Shown one piece after another: positions 24,522 through 34,346 of a stretch of 64,000 nt of DNA (position 1 is its first letter; each line of letters begins with the position of its first letter). Below the pieces are notes generated by a model that was given only the letters and a program-made list of their open reading frames with translations, made no database searches and was not told the DNA's origin. The DNA is taken from NCBI RefSeq assembly GCF_013214165.1, contig NZ_JABSSM010000001.1, forward strand, positions 62,001-126,000. The letters run 5' to 3'. Origin of the DNA: Shewanella sp. Its GTDB lineage: Bacteria; Pseudomonadota; Gammaproteobacteria; Enterobacterales; Shewanellaceae. The translations under genes were made by a program, and so were the position numbers.

Positions 24522-25129
24522 TTAACTCCATTGAAACTAGACGTGTTACCACTTATATGCACTTTAAACTAAACTGACACCGAATAACCGCAAGTTGTTT
24601 ACAACTCAGTTTAGCTCAATATCTGACTAAAAGTGTAACCTATTTCTACCATAAAAATGCGATCCAAGTCACTTTTTATGCACAATATTGGTTAATTTTT
24701 GCCTAGCGAGCAGATTGATTCGATTTTATGTTCAGGGAAGCGAGTTTAGCGCTTCAGGGGCAAGGCAACGAGTATGGAACATAAGGGAGAATAGCCCTAT
24801 GAATTCGCTAACAAGAAGAGTCATCAGCTTATATATCACCTCTCATTACAAGATCTGGAGCCAGTCCTATATTTCTCATCGCTATGCCGACTTCTGTGGC
24901 AATAAAAGGCCTGACATCACATTCTCAGCCACTATCGTTTTCACCAGCTTACTCGGTTTAAGCAATTTCCACCGGTTCGAACAGCACTTCTTGAAACTGA
25001 AAATAAACTTCACTTCAACGAAAAATTCAAACTAACCAGATGGATCAAGCTAGCAGTTTCAGCCTATCAGCCATATTGGCAAGTTCCATGCAGTAACTCA
25101 GTATCCCTGAAGCAAAAAGGATAGCTGGT

Positions 25130-26407
25130 ATGCAAAAGGCAAATAATGCAGCCACTCAGTCGCATAGTCGTATGCAGAATACAAATTCCGATGAATTACA
25201 TGTTCTCTGGATAAATAAACATGCGGATTTTGTCGGTGGAGCGGAGCGCTATATCCACGATACCGTGAAGGCATTAGCTGAAAAAGGCATTAAATCAACC
25301 TTGCTATATCAGTTAGACGGCAAGATCCATCCCAGATTCACTCATGTATTTAATAGTGTCTATCCAATCACAGAGCTTAAAACACAACTCAAAAACCACG
25401 CCGCCACTGTTATTTACCTCCATCAGCTAGACCATGTACAGGATATAGAGACTTGCGTTCACAGTGGTATTGCCAGTATTCGTTTTTATCACGACCATAA
25501 ACTCTTCTGCCTTAGGGAGCACAAATACACCACAATAGGGCTCAACACTTGTCAGCGAAAAACGGGGCCAACCTGCTATGCCTGCTTAGGTTTTATTGGT
25601 CGAAATTCCCAACATAAATTAACCCTGAATCGACTGGGTAATTTACGCGCTCAACAACACAGTAATCAAAAATTAGCCGGGTTTATTGTTGGCTCTCAAT
25701 ATATGTCACAGGTCCTCAAACAACATGAGTTTGACGTGAGTAAAACCCATGTGATCCCGCTATTCACCACCTCCAACAAATCAACCTTCAAGCTGCCACA
25801 GCCTCGATACTCGAACCAGTTGCTCTACGTTGGCAGCCTGATGCGCGGCAAGGGCGTCGACCTGTTATTACATGCGATTGCTAGGCAGAATAAGCAGGCT
25901 AACTTACTGATCTGCGGAGAGGGTCCTCAAAAAGAGGAGTTGCAACAACTCAGCCAAAAACTTGGAATTGATACCAGAGTGGAATTTAAGGGCCAGTGTA
26001 ACCCAGAGACATTGGCCAAATACTACCAACAAGCATCGGCGCTGGTGATCCCATCTCGCACGCCTGAAACTTTTTGTTTGACGGGTATAGAGGCGCTTTC
26101 CTATGCCTGCCCCGTGATCGCAACCCGTGTCGGTGCGATCCCCGAGTGGTTACAAGATGGCGTAAACGGCACTCTAGTAGAGAGCAATAATCTTGTCGCA
26201 CTCAGTGACGCTATTCGGGAGCACCTTCTCCACCCCCAAACGACTCAGAGCCATACTCAGCAAGATATTATGCAGCAATACAATTTAGAGACTCATATTA
26301 ACCAGCTTCTACAGGTTTTTCACCATGTCCAGAGGGAAAATTCAAGCCACACCATCACGGCAACGTCAACGTCAATCACCGAAGGGAGCAGCCATGTTAA
26401 CCATTAA
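25130..26407 (+). CDS. Glycosyltransferase, GT4-like
   Basis: N-term HADFVGGAERYIHDTVKALAEKG; C-term GT-B VPSRTPETFCLTGIEALSYACPVIATRVGAIPEWLQDGVNGTLV. Confidence 0.9.
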   Translation: MQKANNAATQSHSRMQNTNSDELHVLWINKHADFVGGAERYIHDTVKALAEKGIKSTLLYQLDGKIHPRFTHVFNSVYPITELKTQLKNHAATVIYLHQLDHVQDIETCVHSGIASIRFYHDHKLFCLREHKYTTIGLNTCQRKTGPTCYACLGFIGRNSQHKLTLNRLGNLRAQQHSNQKLAGFIVGSQYMSQVLKQHEFDVSKTHVIPLFTTSNKSTFKLPQPRYSNQLLYVGSLMRGKGVDLLLHAIARQNKQANLLICGEGPQKEELQQLSQKLGIDTRVEFKGQCNPETLAKYYQQASALVIPSRTPETFCLTGIEALSYACPVIATRVGAIPEWLQDGVNGTLVESNNLVALSDAIREHLLHPQTTQSHTQQDIMQQYNLETHINQLLQVFHHVQRENSSHTITATSTSITEGSSHVNH

Positions 26408-27590
26408 ACACGTCACTCTGCTACAAGATCCCCAGGCGGAAGATTTTTGCCAAGATGTACTGACACAGGTGTGCGATACCGTCGAGACATACCTGGATAA
26501 AAACCAAGTCTGCGCCTTAGTCTTATTAGGCGGTTATGGCCGCGGTGAAGGAGGATTGATCTGCCACCCTGTGAGTGGCAAGCTCTATCCACACAATAAT
26601 TTCGATCTGCTACTGATCCTTAACCGGCAGATATATGCAGATCCACAGCTAAAAAAGTCCATTAATCAGGCGTTGCAGCCTATTAGCCAGCAAGCGGGAT
26701 TAGGAATTGATATCTCTTTTACCACCCGAGCTAAGATGCGTAGTTCGGCTTGTCGCGTGATCTGGTATGACATGCGACACGGTCACCGAACCTTGCTAGG
26801 GGATGAAGATTTCGTGCCGTCATTAACCCAACATACGCTGCAGAACATCCCGGCTTGGGATGCACGAAACCTCTTGATTAACAGGGGTTCCCTATTGCTT
26901 ATCAATCGATTTTTATTGGCTCAAAACGAACCCGATCGTTATCGAACCACCATCATTAAACATACCATGAAAGCGATCATTGGCTATGGTGATGCGCTCT
27001 TGTTCTCCTTAGGGAAATACCATTGGTCTTATGCAGAAAAACAGCTGCGTATGACCCATGAAACCAGCATAGAACCAGGGTTCAAACAGCTGTATCTAGA
27101 GGCAATGAGTTTTCGCTTTTCCCCCAGCTATACTCGGTTTGAGAATATCGAGCTCAACGACTGGAACGAATCCATCATAACCGCCTTGCAGCCTGTCCAT
27201 CTTCGCTGTGAGCGCCAGCGTCTGCACCAAGCGGATCTCACCTGGACAAGCTACCTTAAATACGCATCCAGTGATGCCTTTTGGCATAACGACAACCAGT
27301 TTAAAAATCTGATGAAGCGCACTCTGGGACGGCTAATGCAGGAGGGAATGATGACGCGAAGGCTTACCATTATCCAAGAGGCTCCTCCCTGGACTTATCT
27401 GGCATTGACTCAAGCGGAAAAACTGCCGCTGTGCTTTCCCTATGTGCTCTATCGTCAAGGGAAACAAGCAGAAGGCGCTGCCGATGTCTTGACTCGGCGC
27501 TACCTTAAAAACTGGCAGAACTTTGTGGATACTAACCTAGCTAATCTACTGGACGGCTTAGGCTTATCCTTGGAGGAGGCTAACTTATGA
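26394..27590 (+). CDS. Nucleotidyltransferase-fold-like protein
   Basis: ALVLLGGYGRGEGGL ... NNFDLLLILNR ... GLGIDISFTTRAK resembles a GG-x-GxGEG / D-x-x NTase pattern; start moved to MLTIKHVTLL with upstream gggagc. Confidence 0.55.
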   Translation: MLTIKHVTLLQDPQAEDFCQDVLTQVCDTVETYLDKNQVCALVLLGGYGRGEGGLICHPVSGKLYPHNNFDLLLILNRQIYADPQLKKSINQALQPISQQAGLGIDISFTTRAKMRSSACRVIWYDMRHGHRTLLGDEDFVPSLTQHTLQNIPAWDARNLLINRGSLLLINRFLLAQNEPDRYRTTIIKHTMKAIIGYGDALLFSLGKYHWSYAEKQLRMTHETSIEPGFKQLYLEAMSFRFSPSYTRFENIELNDWNESIITALQPVHLRCERQRLHQADLTWTSYLKYASSDAFWHNDNQFKNLMKRTLGRLMQEGMMTRRLTIIQEAPPWTYLALTQAEKLPLCFPYVLYRQGKQAEGAADVLTRRYLKNWQNFVDTNLANLLDGLGLSLEEANL

Positions 27591-28435
27591 TTTATCTAAG
27601 TGCAGATATTCATCACGCCAGTTTGCGCACCGGCAATCAAGCCCATTGTGATATCTCAGAGCTAGGCACGGCAAGGTTATTTCTTAAGCGTATCGAACAG
27701 GCGCACGTCAAGTTAACTTGCTTTATTACCGGTCGCTGTTTCGTCGAAGAATGGGCCGATACACGGGTGCTATGCATGAGTGACTGGGTTGAAATTGGTG
27801 GTCACACCTGGAGTGGTTTTACGCCACAGATTTGGCACCGCATCTGTAACAAGCTGTTAGGCAACTATAACGGCCCGCACTGGTATCAATATTTAGATAC
27901 TCTAGGCACCATCAAGATCATCGAACGCAAGACTGGCAAGCGGATAACCTGCTGGCGAAACCACATGTATATGCATGGTCCCAATACCGACAGAGTATTG
28001 AGCCAGCTCGGGATCAAGCTGTGCTCCGATGGAGTAAAACGCAACAATTTTCAGCCCCTCGAATCCAAGCATGGGGTGTATAACTTCCCTATTAACATCA
28101 TTCCTGACCATGAGCACCTCTACCACGCAGAGCGCACCCCTGAATGGGTCGAACACTGGCAAAAACGTTACTCATGGTCCGATGATTTTGGCAGCGAAAG
28201 CTACTATATCCGCGAATGGACAGAGCGGGTGTTAAACCAGCTGAAAAGGTGTGAAGCCAAGGGGCTCGATGCCAACTTATTGATCCACCCCATCACCATG
28301 TACTTATGTGACAAGTTTCAATGCTTCGACCAGATACTCGACTACATAAGTACCCAAGAGACGGCTTGGCTCAGTGACGCAATCCCAGTCCCTCAATCTT
28401 CACCGGACTTCACAGAGGAAACTCGCCATGCCTGA
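27587..28435 (+). CDS. Polysaccharide deacetylase (NodB-fold)-like protein
   Basis: MIYLSADIHHASL, VEIGGHTWSG, ITCWRNHMYMHG, LLIHPITMYL fit NodB motif order; ATGA overlap with upstream gene. Confidence 0.65.
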   Translation: MIYLSADIHHASLRTGNQAHCDISELGTARLFLKRIEQAHVKLTCFITGRCFVEEWADTRVLCMSDWVEIGGHTWSGFTPQIWHRICNKLLGNYNGPHWYQYLDTLGTIKIIERKTGKRITCWRNHMYMHGPNTDRVLSQLGIKLCSDGVKRNNFQPLESKHGVYNFPINIIPDHEHLYHAERTPEWVEHWQKRYSWSDDFGSESYYIREWTERVLNQLKRCEAKGLDANLLIHPITMYLCDKFQCFDQILDYISTQETAWLSDAIPVPQSSPDFTEETRHA

Positions 28436-29384
28436 ATCAGCCTCACAAGAGCATAAGAAAGCTACAATCGCCGCGCCCCTTAATTTGAGCAGCCACAGAT
28501 TAGCCATCATCATGCGCTCAAAGAACTCAGCTTGGGTCATCGCCAACACACTTGCGGCGCTACATTCACAAGACTTCCAAGATTATGATTTGATTCTGGT
28601 GGATTCAGGTTCGACAGATACAACTCTAGACATCGCCCGCTTCTATGATTGCCAACTCATCCATATAGAGCCAGGCGATTACTACCCGGGTAAGGTGCTC
28701 AATCAGGCCATTGAGCAATGTCAGGCCGATATCCTGGTTTTTCTAAACTCAGACGCCGTATTACTGAGGGACGACTCCCTCTCTCATTTACTCGATGCGT
28801 TTAATGCTCCCGACACTGTCGCAGCATTTGGCCGTCAGATCCCCCGCCCCGAAGCCCATCAATGGGTAAAGCGCGATTATGCCACCAGCTTTCCTGCAAC
28901 AGGCACTCCCCCAAGCTGGATAACCTTGTCATTACCCTTCGCCGCCATGCGCCGACAATATTGGCTACAACATCCTTTCTATGAGGATGCCTGGGGATCT
29001 GAAGATACTGAATGGGGACATTGGGCGCAAACTTGCGGATACAAAATAGCCTATGTTCCCCAGGCACTTCTTATGCATTCTCATAATTACACCTTGAAAC
29101 AATTGTACGGTCGACGGTTTGTGGAGGGAGAAGCGGATGCGTTTATCTATCATAAAAAGCATAAGCTTATCTCAGCCTTTACTCGTTTTTGCAAAGGATT
29201 TATCCGCGGCTGTTATCACCACATCATCACAGCTGACTTAGCAGGGCTGCTCGCCACTCCGGGTCGAGTGTGTGTCTACCACTGGGCATATTATTCCGGC
29301 TTACGCTGGGGTAACACCCGGATTAGCTTGCAGTTAAAAAACGACTCGACTGGTCAACAAGCCGTGTTATCCCGCTACCAGTGA
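28428..29384 (+). CDS. Glycosyltransferase family 2
   Basis: AIIMRSKNSAWVIANTLAALHSQDFQDYDLILVDSGSTDTTLDIA, ILVFLNSDAVLL, DAWGSEDTEWGHWAQ. Confidence 0.92.
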   Translation: MPESASQEHKKATIAAPLNLSSHRLAIIMRSKNSAWVIANTLAALHSQDFQDYDLILVDSGSTDTTLDIARFYDCQLIHIEPGDYYPGKVLNQAIEQCQADILVFLNSDAVLLRDDSLSHLLDAFNAPDTVAAFGRQIPRPEAHQWVKRDYATSFPATGTPPSWITLSLPFAAMRRQYWLQHPFYEDAWGSEDTEWGHWAQTCGYKIAYVPQALLMHSHNYTLKQLYGRRFVEGEADAFIYHKKHKLISAFTRFCKGFIRGCYHHIITADLAGLLATPGRVCVYHWAYYSGLRWGNTRISLQLKNDSTGQQAVLSRYQ

Positions 29385-29455
29385 TCTCAACCCTTGAATA
29401 CGTTCAGTAACTCAGAGATATGCCTATATGGCTCAAGTTATATCAGGGACCTAAT

Positions 29456-30718
29456 ATGAAAAATCGCGACAAATACCCTATCGCTCAAGTCATGCGTAGA
29501 TTCCATATAAAGGAATGGGGGGGCATGGAAGGTGTCGTTTGGAATACCAGCTTGGGCTTAAAACAACAACATCACATCGATAGTCATATTTTGTGTACAC
29601 AAGCACTCAATAGCGTTTCATCGGAGGTGATAGATAACATCCCTATCGAACGCTTTCGCTACCATTACCCTTATATAGGGTTAACCAAAGAAAAGAGGCT
29701 CAATCTGGATAAAAAAGGCGGAAATCCCTACTCCTTCTCCCTTAGCCAGAGACTATTGAGAGGTGAATTTCGTTTATATCATTGCCACACCATGCAGCGT
29801 ATGGCTGCTATGGTGCGATATGCAGCCATGCGGCGTGGACTGCCCTATGTCATCTCCTTACACGGCGGTCAATTTACGGTTCCAAAGACCGAAATAGACA
29901 GCCTGAGCAAACCTTTGCAAAACACCCTCAATGCCGGTAAGGCTATCGATCTGCTTATGCAACCGCACAAAGTATTGACCGATGCCAGTGGCATCATCTG
30001 TATTGGCTACAATGAGTACCTTAAAGCCCAAGTATGTTTCCCTGATAAACCAGTAATTTATTTGCCAAACGGAGTGGATTCCAGCCGTTTTTCAACACCC
30101 GTGAGCCTGAATGTACACCAACATCTGCACATACCCAAGGGCCGAAAATTACTGCTATCGGTCGGGCGCATCGACAGTCAGAAAAACCAACTGATGCTTA
30201 TCGAATTACTCAGCCGATTACATGCGAGGGGACATACTCAGTATCAATTGATTTTGGCAGGCCCGGTGATCCAGTCAAGTTACTTGAGTCAATTACTCAG
30301 AAGCATAGAGCGCACTAAACTGCAGGCCCATGTCACTATTATTCCAGGCATTGAGCCCGATGATGAATTGCTGCCAGCTCTGTATCAACAATCGTCCTGC
30401 TTCTTACTCGCTTCCACTCATGAACCCTTTGGCATTGTGGTATTGGAAGCATGGAGCGCCGGATTACCTGTGGTTGCCAGTCGTGTCGGCAGCCTGGTTC
30501 ACCTGATCAGGCACAATCAAGATGGCTTGCTTTTTAATCCAGACAACCTGGACTCACTGCAGGCGAATGTCTGCAAGGTATTAAGCTCACCATCCTTCGC
30601 GAAACGTCTTATTGAACATGGGCTTGCTCGAGTTAAAAGCGAATACAGCTGGCCTCGACTGGTCTCCCATTTAGAGGCATTTTATCGAACCGTAGAGAAC
30701 TGGCATTACAGTAAGTAG
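29456..30718 (+). CDS. Glycosyltransferase, GT4-like, EWGG-type N-terminus
   Basis: RRFHIKEWGGMEGVVW, PYVISLHGGQFTVPK, CFLLASTHEPFGIVVLEAWSAGLPVVASRVG. Confidence 0.92.
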   Translation: MKNRDKYPIAQVMRRFHIKEWGGMEGVVWNTSLGLKQQHHIDSHILCTQALNSVSSEVIDNIPIERFRYHYPYIGLTKEKRLNLDKKGGNPYSFSLSQRLLRGEFRLYHCHTMQRMAAMVRYAAMRRGLPYVISLHGGQFTVPKTEIDSLSKPLQNTLNAGKAIDLLMQPHKVLTDASGIICIGYNEYLKAQVCFPDKPVIYLPNGVDSSRFSTPVSLNVHQHLHIPKGRKLLLSVGRIDSQKNQLMLIELLSRLHARGHTQYQLILAGPVIQSSYLSQLLRSIERTKLQAHVTIIPGIEPDDELLPALYQQSSCFLLASTHEPFGIVVLEAWSAGLPVVASRVGSLVHLIRHNQDGLLFNPDNLDSLQANVCKVLSSPSFAKRLIEHGLARVKSEYSWPRLVSHLEAFYRTVENWHYSK

Positions 30719-30779
30719 CGAATGAACGGGTCACAGGACTTAGTATCTCATGGATAAGATATTAACAAGAGGGAAAAAT

Positions 30780-31946
30780 ATGCGCCTTATATTTAGTGCT
30801 TGCGGCTTCGATTGCGGCAAATCAGGCATTTCTCAATATATGCAAAATGTGGTGACTGAATTACTCAAATCACATCATGTTACTGTGTTAATCAATAACA
30901 GGGATCAAAAGTTCTGGCCCATCGAACACCCAAGACAAACACTGCTGGTACTGCCCTGGTATTTAAACCACCCCATTGCCAATATGGTTTACCACACCTG
31001 GGTACTGCCTTACAGACTCAAGCAACGACTCAAGACTAGCCATTATGATGCGCTTATTTTACCGGCTGCCAATCGCCGAGTATTGAGTCATTATCCCTTG
31101 CCTACGGTTGCCACGTTTCACGATTTGTCCCAATGCCATATCGCCAATAAATACGATATGCTTCGTATGCACTACATTCGTCATCTTATTCCCAAATGTC
31201 TACAACCCAGAACCAGTCCCTACCGCCCTCATCTCATTGCCGTGAGTGACAATACCCGTAAGGATATGGAAACGTTTCTGCACATTCCGGCTCATCATAT
31301 CAGTGTGCTACACAATGGATACGACAAGAGTCTGTTCAATGAGCAACAACCCACTGATCACGCCAAACGCTTGCAGCGCCTGCAGCTTAAACCGGATTAC
31401 CTGTTATATGTCTCGCGCATAGAACATCCGGGGAAAAATCATATCGGCCTGATCCAAGCGTATGAAAAACTGCCCGAGACCATACGTAACAAGCACCCCT
31501 TGGTGTTTGTCGGTAGTGCCTGGTCAGGGGCCCAAGTGGTATTTAAGCGAATTGCCGACTCACCTGCAGCAAACTCCATTAGGGTGCTTGGTTTTGTTGA
31601 TAGCAGCGATCTGCCTAGCCTGTATCACGGCGCAGCAGCGTCTGTGATGCCCTCGCTTTATGAAGGCTTCGGACTCCCTCTTGTGGAAGCAATGGCATGC
31701 GCAACACCTGTGGCTTGCTCTAATCGGGGGGCGATGCCGGAAGTTGTGGGAGAGGCAGCCCTTTGTTTCGACCCAGAAAGTTCAACAAGTATGGCCCAAT
31801 GCCTAGGAAAAATACTCACACAGCCGTCTTGTCAGCAAGAATTGATCCGGCGGGGACTCGAACGGGTAACGGCGTTCGACTGGGGAGTACATACCAGAAT
31901 GTTACTCAATACGTTAAGCAACCAGCAGGAAAAAATGAACACTTGA
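30780..31946 (+). CDS. Glycosyltransferase, GT4-like
   Basis: GKSGISQYMQNV, FHDLSQ, SLYEGFGLPLVEAMACATPVACSNRGAMPEVVGEAALCFDPE. Confidence 0.92.
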   Translation: MRLIFSACGFDCGKSGISQYMQNVVTELLKSHHVTVLINNRDQKFWPIEHPRQTLLVLPWYLNHPIANMVYHTWVLPYRLKQRLKTSHYDALILPAANRRVLSHYPLPTVATFHDLSQCHIANKYDMLRMHYIRHLIPKCLQPRTSPYRPHLIAVSDNTRKDMETFLHIPAHHISVLHNGYDKSLFNEQQPTDHAKRLQRLQLKPDYLLYVSRIEHPGKNHIGLIQAYEKLPETIRNKHPLVFVGSAWSGAQVVFKRIADSPAANSIRVLGFVDSSDLPSLYHGAAASVMPSLYEGFGLPLVEAMACATPVACSNRGAMPEVVGEAALCFDPESSTSMAQCLGKILTQPSCQQELIRRGLERVTAFDWGVHTRMLLNTLSNQQEKMNT

Positions 31947-31990
31947 TCACTTAACAAGATCTCAAAAACAATCGAGACAAGGAGAACATA

Positions 31991-33238
31991 ATGAAGGTAC
32001 TTTTTGTAACACCTTATATCCCCTATCCCCTTAACAGTGGAACCAACCAACGCGTGTTTAACCTGCTTAAGGCCGTATGTGATGAGCATGAGGTGATTTT
32101 TTTTAGCCTGACCCATAACGATGCCGAGCTATCACGAGCCGAAGAATTACAGTCACTATTGCCATTTAGCCAGTTCCACACTGAGCCCATAAAATTAAAA
32201 GCCTGGCGCAGTCTGTCAAAACGCATATTGGATCCTATTCCCGATACCTTACACCACTGGTTTGATATTGAGATCTGTCATGCACTCAGGCAGTTGGTGC
32301 AATCTAATTCATTTGACCTAGTGCATTGTAGTGATATATGTATGACTCAGTATTTTCAGGACATAGATTGTCGATGCCCGCTAATTAACGACCATAGCAG
32401 GATAGATAGCGAATACCAATTAGAGCAACTGCCCTATTTACGGGGCTGGAAACGCCGTCTGTCAGCCAGAGAGAACATGTTTAAAACGCGCCGTTTCGAG
32501 AAGCGATTAAGCACACGATTCCCCCTGCATGTGGTGTGCTCAAGAGAAGACAAAGATTACCTAATGCACCACCAGCAACTCGACACGCCTCCATTGGTAT
32601 TAGAAAATGGCTTCGACAGTGACTATTTTTACCCACAAGAAAAACCCATTAATAATAATCCAACCTTAGTCTTTACTGGCACCATGGACTACGAGCCTAA
32701 CCTAGACGGCATGCGCTGGTTTATACAAGATATCTGGCCCAAGGTACTAGAAAAACTTCCTGATGCTCGCTTAATTATCGTTGGAACTAAGCCTACGGAA
32801 GAAGTTTACTCTTGGCAAAATGGTGAACAAGTTGTCGTTACAGGTGAAGTCGCCGATATACGTCCCTATTACGCCATGGCTGATGTCTATATTTGCCCCC
32901 TTCGCATCGGCGGTGGCACCCGACTAAAACTCGTAGAAGCCTTAGCAATGGAGCGGCCTGTGGTTAGCACCCGGGTCGGTGCACAAGGCTTGGCATTATG
33001 CGACCAGCAACATATTTACTACGCCGACAATGCATCCCAATTTGCGAATAACATTTTAAAGACCCTATCAGACCTAGCATTCGCCCTTAAAATATCAAAG
33101 CAAGGCGCTGATCTTGTGAGGGAAAAGTATAGCTGGAAAGATTTGGCACGACGATTGATTGACTATTATCAGGAGCATACAAAAAACAACTGGAGCAAGG
33201 CCCATGACAAAGAAACTGACTCTTTTTACATTTATTGA
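31991..33238 (+). CDS. Glycosyltransferase resembling the EpsH1/PEP-CTERM-associated sugar transferase type
   Basis: PYIPYPLNSGTNQRVFNLLKAV, TGTMDYEPNLDGMRWFIQDIWPKV, ICPLRIGGGTRLKLVEALAMERPVVSTRVGAQGL. Confidence 0.85.
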   Translation: MKVLFVTPYIPYPLNSGTNQRVFNLLKAVCDEHEVIFFSLTHNDAELSRAEELQSLLPFSQFHTEPIKLKAWRSLSKRILDPIPDTLHHWFDIEICHALRQLVQSNSFDLVHCSDICMTQYFQDIDCRCPLINDHSRIDSEYQLEQLPYLRGWKRRLSARENMFKTRRFEKRLSTRFPLHVVCSREDKDYLMHHQQLDTPPLVLENGFDSDYFYPQEKPINNNPTLVFTGTMDYEPNLDGMRWFIQDIWPKVLEKLPDARLIIVGTKPTEEVYSWQNGEQVVVTGEVADIRPYYAMADVYICPLRIGGGTRLKLVEALAMERPVVSTRVGAQGLALCDQQHIYYADNASQFANNILKTLSDLAFALKISKQGADLVREKYSWKDLARRLIDYYQEHTKNNWSKAHDKETDSFYIY

Positions 33239-34346
33239 TGCATTTGGTTGGGAGATCTACCAGAGATACGGCTTTCTTGAAGGGATCATTGAAGATGCCC
33301 ATCCGCTGCAAACCACCTTCGGTTTTTCCTCCGGAGCCGACCCCTCTATACTCACGGGTCGCTTTCCGGACGAACATACCCATTGGTCTTGCTTTAATTA
33401 CAACCCAGAAAAATCTCCGTTCAAAGCCTTTAAATACCTAGCACATCTTCCCAGTGCCATTTTCGATCGTGGCCGTGTACGCCATTGGCTGAGCAAGGTC
33501 ATGGCCAAGGTATACGGATATACAGGTTATTTCGAAATGTATTCGGTGCCCTTCGCTCATCTGCCCTATTTTGATTATCTGGAGAAGCGTGACTACTTCG
33601 TCCCCGGTGGAATAATGGCTACGGACACCATATTTGACTGGTGTGTCAACCAAGATATTCCCTATTACTGTTCGAACTGGCGTCATAGTGAACCAGAGAT
33701 TTTGGCCAGTAACCGCGCCGAAATAGAGAAGGGTGAGACCCGATTTAACTATGTTTATCTGCCAAGGCTCGATGGCATCATGCATCAATATGGCACCAAT
33801 CACCCGGCCGTTGAAAAACAGATAAATTGGCTCGACCAACAAATTCGTTCCTTATATGAACTGGCGTTGAGCCAATATGATGAAGTGGCGCTCTACATCA
33901 TTTCCGACCACGGCATGAAGGATGTCACTGGGGATATCGATCTCATTCCAGATATTCAGGCGACCGGGCTGGAATACGGTAAAGATTATGTTGCCATGTA
34001 CGATTCCACCATGGCGCGCTTTTGGTTTATGCAGCCAGATGCAGAGGCCATCATTCGCGGGGTACTCGAAGGCCAAACCCACGGCGCGATCGTCGAAGAC
34101 GATGAACTGAAGAAGATGCATGTGTATTTTGATGACCATAGATTTGGTGAGCTGTTCTTCTTGATGGAGCCAGGTATGCTCATCACGCCCTGTTACATGG
34201 GGCTTAAATCCATTCCTGGAATGCATGGCTATCACCCTGAAGACAAAGACTCTTACGCCATGATCGCTGCCAACAAACCCATCACGGCAAACGTGAAAAG
34301 TATCACTGATATCCGCGGGATCATCGAGCATGAACTCAGTACCTGA
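33204..34346 (+). CDS. Alkaline phosphatase superfamily / type I phosphodiesterase-nucleotide pyrophosphatase-like protein
   Basis: FTFIDAFGWEIYQ, GFSSGADPSILTGRFPDEH, YIISDHGMKD, PGMHGYHPEDKDSYAMIAANKP; start moved to MTKKLTLF with ggagcaagg upstream. Confidence 0.8.
   Translation: MTKKLTLFTFIDAFGWEIYQRYGFLEGIIEDAHPLQTTFGFSSGADPSILTGRFPDEHTHWSCFNYNPEKSPFKAFKYLAHLPSAIFDRGRVRHWLSKVMAKVYGYTGYFEMYSVPFAHLPYFDYLEKRDYFVPGGIMATDTIFDWCVNQDIPYYCSNWRHSEPEILASNRAEIEKGETRFNYVYLPRLDGIMHQYGTNHPAVEKQINWLDQQIRSLYELALSQYDEVALYIISDHGMKDVTGDIDLIPDIQATGLEYGKDYVAMYDSTMARFWFMQPDAEAIIRGVLEGQTHGAIVEDDELKKMHVYFDDHRFGELFFLMEPGMLITPCYMGLKSIPGMHGYHPEDKDSYAMIAANKPITANVKSITDIRGIIEHELST

Noticed and set aside
33852-34331. 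159-aa minus-strand ORF
   Set aside because: Fully antisense to the phosphodiesterase gene, whose motifs are clear.
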